Of a DNA stretch of 64,000 bases, positions 47,727-58,234 are shown one piece after another (position 1 is the first letter of the stretch; each line of letters begins with the position of its first letter). A program made the translations under genes and the position numbers. Below the pieces are notes generated by a model, which saw only the letters and a program-made list of their open reading frames with translations, was not told where the DNA came from and searched no databases. Origin of the DNA: Diphasiastrum complanatum (taxonomy: Eukaryota; Streptophyta; Lycopodiopsida; Lycopodiales; Lycopodiaceae). The stretch is taken from positions 28,933,252 to 28,997,251 of the forward strand of contig CM055113.1 of the NCBI GenBank assembly GCA_029204225.1. The letters are read 5' to 3'.

Positions 47727-48154
47727 AATTTATTATGATTTCATAATTTTGCTAATTATACTTCCAATAGAATTGCAAATCCTAACATAAAGTGTACTTA
47801 TGATTTTTTTGAGGGTCACTACATGGACTGCTCGAGAGAAGATGTTCCAGTTGTTTATTTTTTCGGAAAGAAGTGGTTGCATTTGGAAATGTCTTACCTG
47901 CTGAATCAAGTCGAACATGTTTTTTCAGAGAAGTTGGTACGGATAAAAGTGTGGTTCTAATTTCAAAGGTGTTTAAAATAAATTGTCCTTTGCCATACTC
48001 TCATGACGATTTTGATCACCTAGGAGACATTTACAACTATATTTCCATCGATGTCATTGCAAAAAAAATCTTGTGGGATAATGTAGATATTCTCAAAATG
48101 AATGAACTCGTTCTTGGCAAGTGTCCATTATACAACATTGATGACGTTGTTGAT
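47727..48154 (+). pseudogene. interrupted open frame of unknown function
   Basis: An open frame runs from about 47873 to the insertion site of element C. Without the insertion it would go on D-C-I-stop (52732-52740), giving about 97 codons with ...LYNIDDVVD at its end. There is no in-frame ATG at the start, so it may be an exon or old transposase debris. I recognise no domain. Confidence 0.4.
48150..48154 (+). other. target-site duplication, left copy
   Basis: TTGAT, repeated at 52727-52731 directly after the 3' LTR of element C. Confidence 0.92.
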
Positions 48155-48855
48155 TGTGAAGAATTGCCAAAAATTGGCAAATCTAGCTTGATCAAAAACC
48201 ATATAGAATAGTGTAAATTGTGTACACAAGTGGGTCCCACACATGTGAGGCCATGATGCCACATGGGAAACCCATCCTAATGTAGGTTAGGTCAAGTCAA
48301 GAGAGTTGGTCATGTCTATTTGGTGGTCATCCCTACTTTATAGGACCTACACCTAAGTTTAAGGTGAAAAATTGACCAACTAGCTACCTACCAAGCATAA
48401 CTCTAGGAAATAGACTAGGGTTTCATTTTAGGTCAAGGAGAGTGAGTTAACTTCCTTATTACATGCTGGAAATCCACCTAACTTCAAGAAGGAAGTCGAA
48501 TTTGCTATGTATTCCCTCTCTCCATAGTGAGAAGAAAGAAAATTTTTGGAGCTCATTGGCAATCTCAAGCTAGTTCACTATGTACATTGAGTTTTTGTGA
48601 TCCAAATGAGACCAAATCAATTTCTACTTGTTTCTCAGGTTGAAGGCCATACTACAGCCTGTAGTACACACGTGTGGGCTCGGATTTCAATGTTTATCAA
48701 TGCTTTTGATTGTTAGTGCTTGTTGTTTGTCAAATTGCCAATCTAGATCAACTTTTTTGTGTCTAGTTTTTTGATAGATTGTTAAGCAAGCATCCAATCA
48801 CTCTTGTGGATCTTTTGTAGAACCATTTATGTTCCTAAACTACAGTACTTTCACA
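48155..48855 (+). repeat. element C 5' LTR
   Basis: TGTGAAGAATTG to CTTTCACA, 701 bp. Its ends form the inverted pair TGTGAA/TTCACA. It includes ACACACGTGTGGG near 48657. Confidence 0.95.
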
Positions 48856-48869
48856 TGGTATCAGAGCCA
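48856..48869 (+). other. element C primer-binding site
   Basis: TGGTATCAGAGCCA, directly after the LTR; exact complement of the initiator-Met tRNA 3' end. Confidence 0.93.
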
Positions 48870-49293
48870 AGTACAAGAGCATAAGCCATTGATCTAATGC
48901 AAATCCATTTTTAGCAAGTTTTGGTGCTAAAAACTAGTCTTGGGAGGGCAAGCTAGAATCTTGATTTTGGTGAGGAGATTTGATCCCAAACTTGGTAAGG
49001 GTCCAAATCCGTACTGTCCACATGTGTGGGCACCTCTGAACCTGCATTTAATGCATGGTATTCATTTGATCCAAAAAAATTCAATTTGTGAGCTATTGGT
49101 GTAATTTTTGGTGGAGATCCTAGAATAATCTACCAAGATCATTTGCCATTGATTAGATTTGAATTTGTTTCGTGGAATCTAATTAATCTAGGCTGAGTTC
49201 AAGTCCTATTAAGGTTAAAAACAAGTCTTGAAAGTACACCAAGAAGGAAGAAAGAGATTAAGTCATTTTTTTTGTCCAAAAATAGCCAAATTT

Positions 49294-49641
49294 GGCAAGA
49301 TTTGATTGTAAGTAGATTTCACATCATCTTATCTTCATTCCAACTTTGTGAGTAAGTGCTAGAACTGAGATTATAAGTCCATTTGTTGGATTAGAAATCT
49401 AATTTGAGTGAAAAACTACAAGAGAGAGACCTTAGTGAGTTTCTAGAGACAATCAAATCCATTTCTTGGCAAGATTTGTTTGAAAGTAGTTTTCACTTCA
49501 TCTTATCTTCATTCCAGCTTTGTGAGGGAGTGATAGAACTGTGATTATAAGTCCATTTGTTGGATTAGAAATCAAATTTGAGTGAAACACTGCAAGTGTG
49601 AGACCTTTGTGAGTTTCAAGTCAATCAAATCTATTTCTTGT
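49294..49641 (+). repeat. 174-bp tandem duplication in the element C leader
   Basis: Two copies starting GGCAAGATTTG at 49294 and 49468, somewhat diverged, just before the gag start. Confidence 0.85.
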
Positions 49642-49659
49642 TTGTAGAAGTCACTTAAG

Positions 49660-51051
49660 ATGGGATCTGATGGGGCATACCTTCTAGAAACTAGTGAGAG
49701 GTTGAATTCTACAAATTATGCTATTTAGAAGGTTAGAATGGAGTCACTCTTGGTGCTCCAAGACCTTTATGAGTTCTTGATTGAAGATGAAGATGAACCT
49801 CTAAGTGCACAGGAGTTAGCTAGATACAAGAAGAGATCTAGGCTTGCACTTCATTGTGTGAAGATGAATGTGAGCAATGATTTGTTGAGAGAAGTATCAG
49901 CTTGTACTAATGCTAAAGAGGCTTGGGAGTCTTTAAAATCAATCTATGAGTCTAGCAACACTTCTAGAGTTCTTATGGTTAGAAATCAAATTTTGCAAAG
50001 CATGAGGAGAAGTGAGGAGAGTGCATAGGATTATGTACTCAGAATCAAGTCTCTAAATAGGGAGTTGGCTTCCATTGGAGAGAAGATTCATGATGAAGAG
50101 CTTGTACAAATTGTCCTTAATGGTCTAGGAGATGACTTTGCAAATTTGGTCCAAAGTTTTGCCATCCAAGACACTTTGCCAACTATAGAAAAACTTCATA
50201 GTGTATTAGTGGCTGAAGAGTGTAGGATGCTCCATGCAAAATCTAGGATGAGTTCCTTGTCGTTGCAGGATGGTGATGAGAAAGCCAATTTCTCATTCAA
50301 GGGCAAAAAGAAGACCAATGGAAAGAAGAAGCATCCAAAGGAGGCCAAAGAAAAGGATGATGCATCCAGCTCAAAGGACAAGTCAAAGCAGAAATGCTTC
50401 TTTTGTGGAAGGAAGGGGCATTATGCATCTGAAGGCTACAAGAGGCTAAGAGCACAAGTGGAGGAGGACAAACAAGGAAACCTTGCAAAGGAGGAGGAGG
50501 AGGATGAAGTAGATGTATTCTTGATGGCATCTACATCCTCACCAGCAAGCAATAGCAATTCAAGAGACAATTGGTGGATCGACAGTGGGGCTAGCTCCCA
50601 CATGTCTTGTGAAAAGGACTTTTTCTCAACCTTACACTCTTTCAATGATGCTAAAAAGTTTGTCTTTACTGCAAATGATGAAGAGTGTATGATAGATGGT
50701 GTTGGCACCATCTCTTTGTATCTAGAATCCTCAAAATGCATGGATCTAGAAAATGTCCTTTATGTACCATCAATCACCAGGAATATGCTTAGTGTTGGTC
50801 TACTCTTAGAAAGTGGTTTGGATGTCCACTTTAAGCATGGTGTTTGCTTCATCTTGAAGAATGATGTTTGCATTGCAAAGGGATTTAAACATGGAAGATT
50901 GTTTAAGTTGGAAGCTAGTGTTGCTTTTGAAAGAATGAGCTTGGCAAAGGAGGAGATCACTCAAGAGGAGATCTTGGCAAAGTGTGATCTTGCTTGCATT
51001 GAGGAGGAGCATCAAAAGGAGGAAGATCTTGAGGATCAGCCTCAAACATGA
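49660..51051 (+). pseudogene. element C copia gag-protease
   Basis: The ATG at 49660 (MGSDGAYLLETSERLNSTNYAI) matches the start of gag in A and B. One frame runs to 51051 apart from two TAG stops: at the position of the conserved Trp of NYxxWKVRM (TGG-to-TAG) and after RRSEESA. Then come LASIGEKIHDEELVQIVLNGL, a Lys-rich linker, the knuckle CFFCGRKGHYASEG (fourth Cys replaced by Gly), the intact protease start DNWWIDSGASSHMS, and NVLYVPSITRNMLSVG. The acidic tail ends at 51051. The protein would form and mature the particle. Whether the stops arose before or after insertion is unknown. Confidence 0.85.
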
Positions 51052-52016
51052 GAGTTCCAAGAGAGTCCTCAATGACAATGTTCGAGTCATCAAATTGCAT
51101 GCAAATTGTCCATTCAAGTGTGCATCTTGCAAGGGTGGTGAGCATTGGAGAGTCTACTATCTTTGAATACTTTTTGGAAAGTATTAGTAGACATGAGGTG
51201 ACTTTTTTCTTACCTTTAAGATTCATGGTGTTTATTACTTTGTATGACAAGACAATGAAATGGGATGCTTTGAAATCTACATTTGTTGTTGATAAAGCAA
51301 TTTCATTGGATAACTATTTTTGTAATAGTTTGAATAGTGTCATAAAAGATGAAACATCATTTGTATTGGAAATCTTTGGGTCCACATGCTTTGAGCATGA
51401 TCATTCCAATGTAAGGACCAAAGATTATCCTATTTCAATGATAGGAATAATGGTAGTGTTTTGCTCTTCAAGTAGAGATTGTAGAATCTACTTGTTTTCA
51501 ACCAAAGAATTTGTCAATGGTGGAAATGTGATCTTTCAAGAGTGGAAGGTCTGTAAACTTGAAGAAGCACCTTTGGATCAACACATTATTCAATTCATTG
51601 ATGTTTTGGAGTCAAGTCAAGTGGAGGAGCAAGCTCAAGACCCGAGGACTCCAAGAAGAACCTTGAGTATCAAGATGGAGCCATCTAGGCTCAATCATAT
51701 GGATCAAGCAAGACAAGTTGTCTTTGGCAACATTATTTATGCACTTAATATTTTAATTGATGTATCTTCAAGTGCACAAAATGCCATGGCATCCATGGCT
51801 TGGCATGATGTTTAGTTTTGAAGTGTGCTACATGTATATAGACACATTTATGGAACATCTTGTAAGGGATCCTCTAAGAGGTGGTGAAAGATCCTTCATG
51901 GACATCATTCTCTATTGGAGTCTCAAAAGTTCCTTCTTTGTAGCTGGATTTTTTAGACACTTCTAAAAGCTTTCATTGATCTATCAAGAGAGTTGTAAAT
52001 AGATCAAGCTAAATTT
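51052..52016 (+). pseudogene. element C unrecognised 3' internal frame
   Basis: A 256-codon frame overlaps the end of the protease frame (ATG 51048, stop 51813-51815). The protein has alternating hydrophobic stretches and an acidic SSQVEEQAQDP segment, then PRRTLSIKMEPSRLNHM. There is no known domain. A 70-codon frame (51757-51966) follows. This is the place where pol should be. No start context supports translation. Confidence 0.4.
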
Positions 52017-52025
52017 GAGGAGGAG
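52017..52025 (+). other. element C polypurine tract
   Basis: GAGGAGGAG directly before the 3' LTR, preceded by AAATTT as in element B. Confidence 0.85.
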
Positions 52026-52726
52026 TGTGAAGAATTGCCAAAAATTGGCAAATCTAGCTTGATCAAAAACCATATAGAATAGTGTAAATTGTGTACACAA
52101 GTGGGTCCCACACATGTGAGGCCATGATGCCACATGGGAAACCCATCCTAATGTAGGTTAGGTCAAGTCAAGAGAGTTGGTCATGTCTATTTGGTGGTCA
52201 TCCCTACTTTATAGGACCTACACCTAAGTTTAAGGTGAAAATTTGACCAACTAGCTACCTACCAAGCATAACTCTAGGAAATAGACTAGGGTTTCATTTT
52301 AGGTCAAGGAGAGTGTGTTAACTTCCTTATTACATGCTGGAAATCCACCTAACTTCAAGAAGGAAGTCGAATTTGCTATGTATTCCCTCTCTCCATAGTG
52401 AGAAGAAAGAAAATTTTTGGAGCTCATTGGCAATCTCAAGCTAGTTCACTATGTACATTGTGTTTTTGTGATCCAAATGAGACCAAATCAATTTCTACTT
52501 GTTTCTCAGGTTGAAGGCCATACTACAGCCTGTAGTACACACGTGTGGGCTCGGATTTCAATGTTTATCAATGCTTTTGATTGTTAGTGCTTGTTGTTTG
52601 TCAAATTGCCAATCTAGATCAACTTTTTTGTGTCTAGTTTTTTGATAGATTGTTAAGCAAGCATCCAATCACTCTTGTGGATCTTTTGTAGATCCATTTA
52701 TGGTCCTAAACTACAGTACTTTCACA
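52026..52726 (+). repeat. element C 3' LTR
   Basis: 701 bp; five substitutions against the 5' LTR and no indel. Confidence 0.95.
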
Positions 52727-53784
52727 TTGATTGTATTTAAATTTTGAAGGGGTAGTTGATGACAAATGCGCGGTCGCGAAATAGTCGAGAAACAGTCGCG
52801 AAAGCGAAGCAACCGCGATTCAGCGCATTTCGGATGGAGTTCAGATGCGGTTGTTGGACACTGCCAGTTGAATCGATCCTACAGTCCTCCAGAATGTAGT
52901 CAGGCACTGCTGATCTATGTTTATAGTTTAATGTAGCATTCAACAAGTCCAATCGATGTGCAAAACTGAAATGAATGGGAGAATCATACACACGAATAAC
53001 AATAGACACATTTGCATTCAAGATCATACATCATAAATTGACATGTGCACAATGGCTACAAGATCATCTATTGATTTTCTCTTGATTCTTCAAGCACTGC
53101 ATGCAAATCCACGTAGTGCGTTGGCGTAAGAGAAATATAGTTCTCTCATGAGTGGATGTCTCGCTTACTAGCGGACTTGTGGATCACTATGGATGTTGCT
53201 CACAGAACTTGTCTCGCACATAGGCGGACTTCTTGTCTGTATTTCGTCTTGATTGCTTACTAGCATCAGACTATTTTTTGTATGTGTCAAGTATCATCCA
53301 GTAAGTATATAGTCGCTCTATGTAGCTTTAATATTAGAGTAATAAAGCATCTAAAACTAATCAGGAAATTACAAGAGTGGCAAATTAGCAACGACCTTGA
53401 GTGTATCTGCTGACGTCATGCCATTAGATCAGATATATGTACTTCTGGGTACTTGCATGATCTTTGCTGGTACTCTTTGGAGCGTGAGGGCAGAAAAAGA
53501 TTTCGCGACGTTTTTCGTGTCACGTCGTTGGTTTCGTTTTTGTCGTCTGACTTTCTCATGTTGGACCGCCAAAGATTCTCATTCGCAAATCTTTCGTGTT
53601 TGTGTCTTTTTGTCAGGTGTTCACAAAACTTTCGTGCTTCGTGTCTCTTGACTTTCGTGTTCGCGAACATCTTCGTCAGGCATAGGGCTGAAAGCTAGCA
53701 AAGCTTTGTAATTAGAAACATTTTGTTTCTTTAGTAGTAGTTTTCACTGCTAAACTCAAAGGCTACTATCCTAGTAAAAAACAC
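52727..53784. other. right target duplication, then unassigned sequence
   Basis: TTGAT (52727-52731) and then the continuation of the interrupted frame (ATT TAA at 52735-52740). The rest has no recognised gene. 52760-52820 is locally CpG-rich (GCGGTCGCGAAATAGTCG). Confidence 0.4.
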
Positions 53785-54709
53785 TTGTTTGTTATCGTGA
53801 AGGTGACTTCAATTACAATAGAAGGAAATATTGAGAATGCCACGACAGATGACGGAGACTCTTTCTACATTCAAAATCAAACAATGATTTGGTTTTTGTC
53901 AAAGCTATCTTTGCACTCTAAAAAGAGAAAACATATATCATTTACTGAACCATTAAGTGAGTGCTTTACATATTATTCTAAATGTTCAAATAGAAACAAC
54001 ATGAAAAAAATGTTGGGCCATCCTTGTGGTTCAAAAAGGAGTAGCATCCAAAAAACGTCGACAAGATCAGTAGATGTAGAGAACAGATTCGCTGATTGCA
54101 ATACAACAATATCAAGTAACTATAACTCGGATATCTTGACAAGAATCGAAAATATTTCTCAAGGTCGTAATATGTCAAGATCAAGTAGCTATAACTTGGA
54201 TATCTTGACATGAATCGAAGAAATTTCTCATGATCGTAATATGTCAAGACAAGTAGCTATAATTCGAATATCTTGACAAATGTCGAGGATGTGGTCACTC
54301 GCACTAATATATCTGCATCAGCATATAACTCAGCTATTCTTGTAGGTGTGGAGGATGTTGGAGTGGCTCTTGATAACAACAAAAATAAAAGACGTCATTA
54401 TGAAATCAACATTCAAACAAAGCGTACACCGAAATTGTCAATTTTTGCAAGTGTAAATGCATCCACCCGACGTAATTCAGATTATTCGAAATTCGATTTC
54501 GATGAACATGATTACACAGGCACATGTTACATGATGCTAATATGACAAACGATTCTACAAGATCAAGATGGTCACAAACAAATGAACTTCTGGAAGATCT
54601 ACAAAGAGAGCCTCAAGTAGATTCAACATCCTTTGGAACTACTCAAAGTCTCAAAAGAAAATGTGTGTTTGTTTATGTTGCACCAAAAAAGGCAGAATAT
54701 GTTTTATAG
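53785..54709 (+). pseudogene. decayed coding region with a 23-residue repeat
   Basis: Frames 53785-54213, 54273-54545 and 54524-54709 seem to be pieces of one old frame. At 54110-54350 a 69-bp unit is repeated about four times, encoding YNSDILTRIENISQGRN-like text; a 2-bp deletion in unit 3 shifts the frame. The next frame ends DEHDYTGTC, faintly like the start of Helitron replicase-helicases, which is not enough to assign it. No intact product. Confidence 0.45.
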
Positions 54710-55904
54710 TCAAAAAATATAAGGGAAACATTGATGCAACCATGTTGTAGTAAGTTGTGTATTCGACAAATTACCTACAAAGAATGTGAAGACTTGTGAC
54801 TAGGTGTGTGGAGAAAACGAAGAGCTGACAAGCATAATCAATTATTGCAAATGTTCAAATGTTTTTTTTCATGATGTAGAAAGTTTAACGGCTTCTAGAA
54901 ATTCTAAAGGTTGAAAATAGTTTCTAATTCTCAACCTTTAGAATATTGAAATAGTAAATCACCAGTCTAAAAGGTTAAACTTTTACAAATTTGTCTAGAA
55001 TTGCACCAAAGTTTGCATCTTTTGTAATAGTCTCTTGACTAATGTAGGGCTTGGCCCAAGACCATTAATTATAAATATGAACCACTTTTAGTGGCAAATG
55101 ACACATTGTGATTAAATTTCTATGATAGTTCTTATAATACAGCTTGTTCAAAGTAGTATATGATTCAGTGATGTTTATGTTTTTTTTAAATATCAAATTA
55201 TGTTTATGTTTCTTTTGAAATTCTATATCAATGTTTATGCTTAAAAGTTGTCTATGTTATCTGGATCGACGCTAATTTTGGACAATTATATTAGGTGCTC
55301 ATAGCTATTGGACAAAAGCATCAATAAATTTTATAAAGTTAACTAAATTGTGACTTGTTGTTCAAATTTGTCTTGTTTGGCTTATAGTTGTATTGAAATG
55401 AGATTCGAACTTGAGAAAATCCCACTTCAAGAATTAGTAAATTTTTATTGTTTTTCTTATCTGGCTCTTTTGGTACCATATATAGAAAATAGTCCTACAT
55501 AAATTAAAAAGTCCAAAATTAATTGAGACAGTGTTAATAAAAACTTGTTAACTTATTAGGTCTAAAGTTCACCAGTCTTAGGTCACCTTGAATTTTTTGA
55601 CCGAACTTAGAGTAGAGTTCTTAAACAACACAAGGTCTTTTACTAGTTTACAATTTTATATTTTATGTTTTTTTAATAAAGATTAAATCTTTTCAACGCT
55701 TTCTAGATTTTTTTTGTAGGGTTTTAAGTTTTTTAGAGGGTTTAAGTTTGTATTACAATTCTTTTAAGATTTAACACCATTTTTAACAATATTCTTTTTT
55801 TTTTTTTCACTTTTTGGAATATCTAGTTTTTTAACAAGTTACAGCTATTTGTACTATAATTTTTTAATGTTATTTTTTTAGAACTTTATTTTGAAAATTA
55901 AGTT
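54710..55904. other. AT-rich unassigned stretch
   Basis: No gene is seen. It includes a GAAATTCTAAAGGTTGAAAA / TTCTCAACCTTTAGAATATT inverted pair near 54897-54950, a possible hairpin of about 12-15 bp arms. Confidence 0.35.
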
Positions 55905-56425
55905 TTTTTTACACTATTTTATTTTTTTGTTTTCTTATGTTTATTTTTGGTTTTTTGAATATTTAGTTTTTTTGACACCATTTTATTTTTATAGATGTAT
56001 TTATTTTTTTATGTTATTTTTTGTTTTTTTCTAAAATGTATTTTTTTTACACTATTTTGTTTTTTTGTTATTTTATGATTTATTTTATGTTATTTTTTGG
56101 TTTTTCCGAAAAAAAAATTTGACACTATTTTGTTTTTATTTTATTTTATGATTTCTTTTGCGTTATTTTTGGTTTTTTCGAAAAATTATTTTTTTTGACA
56201 GAATTTTGTATTTTTTTTTAGGTTTTTTCAATTTTTTTATGTTATTTTTTGGTTTTTTCGAAAATTTATTTTTTTTGACTCTATTTTGTTTTTTTTAATT
56301 CTACGTTTTTTTATTTTATTTTATTGGTTATTTCGGAAATTTATTTTTTTTGACATTATTTTGTTTTTTTAAGGTTCTTTTCAATTTTTTTAATGTTTTT
56401 TCTAGTTTTTTGTTTTTTTGAGATT
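55905..56425. repeat. T-rich degenerate minisatellite, about 75-bp period
   Basis: About seven units each with TTTTTTTGACACTATTTTG, a T-rich middle with TTATGTTATTTTTTGG, and TTTTTCGAAAATTTA. Units start near 55908, 55966, 56041, 56118, 56189, 56269 and 56344. Confidence 0.8.
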
Positions 56426-56904
56426 GTTTATATAAAATGGTGTTTTATTGGAATTTTTTACAGTATTTTGTCTTTTTAGATTGTATTCACCATTCTAATC
56501 GTATTTGTCATTTTTTATGCTTGTTTTTTGGTTTTATTAAGATAATATTTTGCTCTCTCTTGGTTTTTTTTATTTTCATGTTTTTTTCTCTACTTTTGCA
56601 TTGGGAGCATAAACTTCCATTTTGTAAAATGGTCCCCCAAAATGGAGATTTTGGGTTTTCTTGAGATCTTATGTCCTCACGACACGTGGCATCCCATTTG
56701 TCCCATAAGTATTTATCAAATTTGACAATGGGAAAAAAACATAAATAAAACCCCCCTACAATGATAATTTACTTTGTCTTTTGAAATTTTTAAGCTTTCA
56801 TATAACAGAGTTACTCACTTCAGATTTTCTTGCTTCCAATTTTTTTGCTAATACAATATTGTAAATAATTTTTTGCTTTTCTCATGGTTTATTTAGTTTA
56901 ATCT
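56426..56904. other. unassigned AT-rich stretch
   Basis: No gene. The direct CCATTTTGTAAAATGG palindrome near 56617-56632 is the only structure seen. Confidence 0.35.
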
Positions 56905-57460
56905 ATAGAAATTTTCGCGAAGGCATCGCGCGTGAAAATTTTGCGAAGCCTGCCTTCGCGAAAGTATCGCGAAATTTTTGTGATGCCTGCCTTCGTTAAA
57001 ATGTCGTTTGAAATCGCAAAATTTTTGCAAAGGCATCACGAGTGGAAATTTTGCGAAGGCAAGCATCGCAAAAATTTTGCAAAGGCATTGCGAAAAAAAT
57101 TTATTTTTGAAAAGACTCGAATTTTTCTGGAAAGACGGGTGGGCGGGGGGGAGGAATTAAAAAAAAGCAGCAGGTGTGGGGGGCAAGAAATTTAAAATAA
57201 AATAAAAAAATTTGAATTTCAACCTCCACCCGCCGCGCGGGTGGACGGGGGGAGGGGAATATAAAAAAAAGTTCCAAAAATTCGAGTCGTTCCAAAAATT
57301 CGAATCTTTCCAAAAATTATCGCAAAAAAAATTTCGCGAAAAATTTCGCAATGCCTTCGCCAAATTTTCGCGCACCCTGCCTTCGTGAAAATTTTGCGAT
57401 GCTTTTGCGAGATTTTCGCGAAGGCATCGCGCGCGAAAATTTTGCAAAGCCTGCCCCTGC
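56905..57460. repeat. GCGAAGGC-type CpG-rich repeat cluster
   Basis: Many copies, both orientations, of AAATTTTCGCGAAGGCATCGCG. A segment of about 45 bp near 56911 recurs near 57412 as a direct repeat; inverted copies lie at about 57340-57390. The middle holds two purine- or C-rich runs (57125-57190, 57222-57255). Confidence 0.8.
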
Positions 57461-57969
57461 CCAACCACCGCGGCCCACCCAGCCCACCTGTCGCGGTGGC
57501 TTTGGACATGGCGGGGGCTTTAATTAATTTTTTTAATAAAAAAAAAAAACTAAAAACCCCTCAACCCGCCGCATAGATTAATTTTTTTAGTTAAAAAAAA
57601 GCTATAAATACATACACATATATATATATACTAATAAAGAGTGTCCGTCGTTGACGGGCAATGGCGACCGATCTAGGTGGCGGCCGATGATTTGGAAATT
57701 CAATATGTCGATGACGGACGTTGATTTTCCGATCTAGGTGGCGGTGGTCCCTGTGCGGCCTAAATGCGGTCCTTATGCGGCCTAAAGGCGGTCCCGATGC
57801 CTTCGTTCAGACCGTATGTAGCTATAGACGAGACCCTTGCAGTGCGGTTTGCGGTTCGTTCACTTTGTTCAAACCATAGGCAATACTTTACAGTGCGGTT
57901 GAGGTTCGTTCACTTAGTTTATGATTTGGATGATGACCGATCTCGCACATCTCACATCTCGAATATCTA
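57461..57969. other. unassigned interval with short repeats
   Basis: Contains GATCTAGGTGGCGG twice (57672, 57731), GCGGCCTAAA(T/G)GCGGTCC twice (about 57756-57795) and GTGCGGTT(T/G)GCGGTTCGTTCACTT-like text twice (57840-57920). No gene. Confidence 0.4.
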
Positions 57970-58112
57970 AAATTCGAGTCTTTGGAAAAATTCGAGCCTT
58001 CAAAATATTCTAGTTTTCGAAAAAAATTCTAGTCTTTGGAAAAAAAATCGAGTCTTTCGGAAGACTCGAGTCTCTGGAAAAATTCGAGTCTTCGAAAAAA
58101 TCTGAGTCTTTC
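57970..58112. repeat. GAGTCTTTGGAAAAATTC tandem repeats
   Basis: About seven degenerate copies of a 20-22 bp unit GAGTCTTTGGAAAAATTC with variants CTAGTC and GAGTCTTCG. Confidence 0.75.
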
Positions 58113-58234
58113 ACGGTTTAGGATTTTCTGTGTGTCTGTGCGTGTATTCAATGTGTTGGTTTGAAAAACATTCATCACAAAAACAAAGCCTATTATAAAA
58201 AATTGAAGCAACAACAATTTCAGATTCCAATATT

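Larger units (their letters stand above)
48155..52726 (+). mobile_element. Element C: complete, recent gag-protease copia derivative
   Basis: 4,572 bp, bounded by TTGAT duplications. Two 701-bp LTRs differ at five positions (99.3% identity). Between them lie an exact initiator-Met primer site, an 800-bp leader, gag with zinc knuckle, a protease with an intact D-S-G, about 1 kb of unrecognised frame and a polypurine tract. No integrase, RT or RNase H is encoded, yet the structure is that of a normal retrotransposition, so the enzymes came from another element. The RNase H tail and LTR at 60031-60876 show a plausible partner lineage. Confidence 0.93.

Noticed and set aside
48037-48264. Minus-strand 75-codon frame
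   Set aside because: It spans the insertion boundary of element C and is a shadow of the LTR and target frame.
57610-57650. Helitron 5' end (TATACTAATAAAGAG)
   Set aside because: It lacks the TC start, and the nearby helicase is on the other strand. It may be chance in an AT-rich run.
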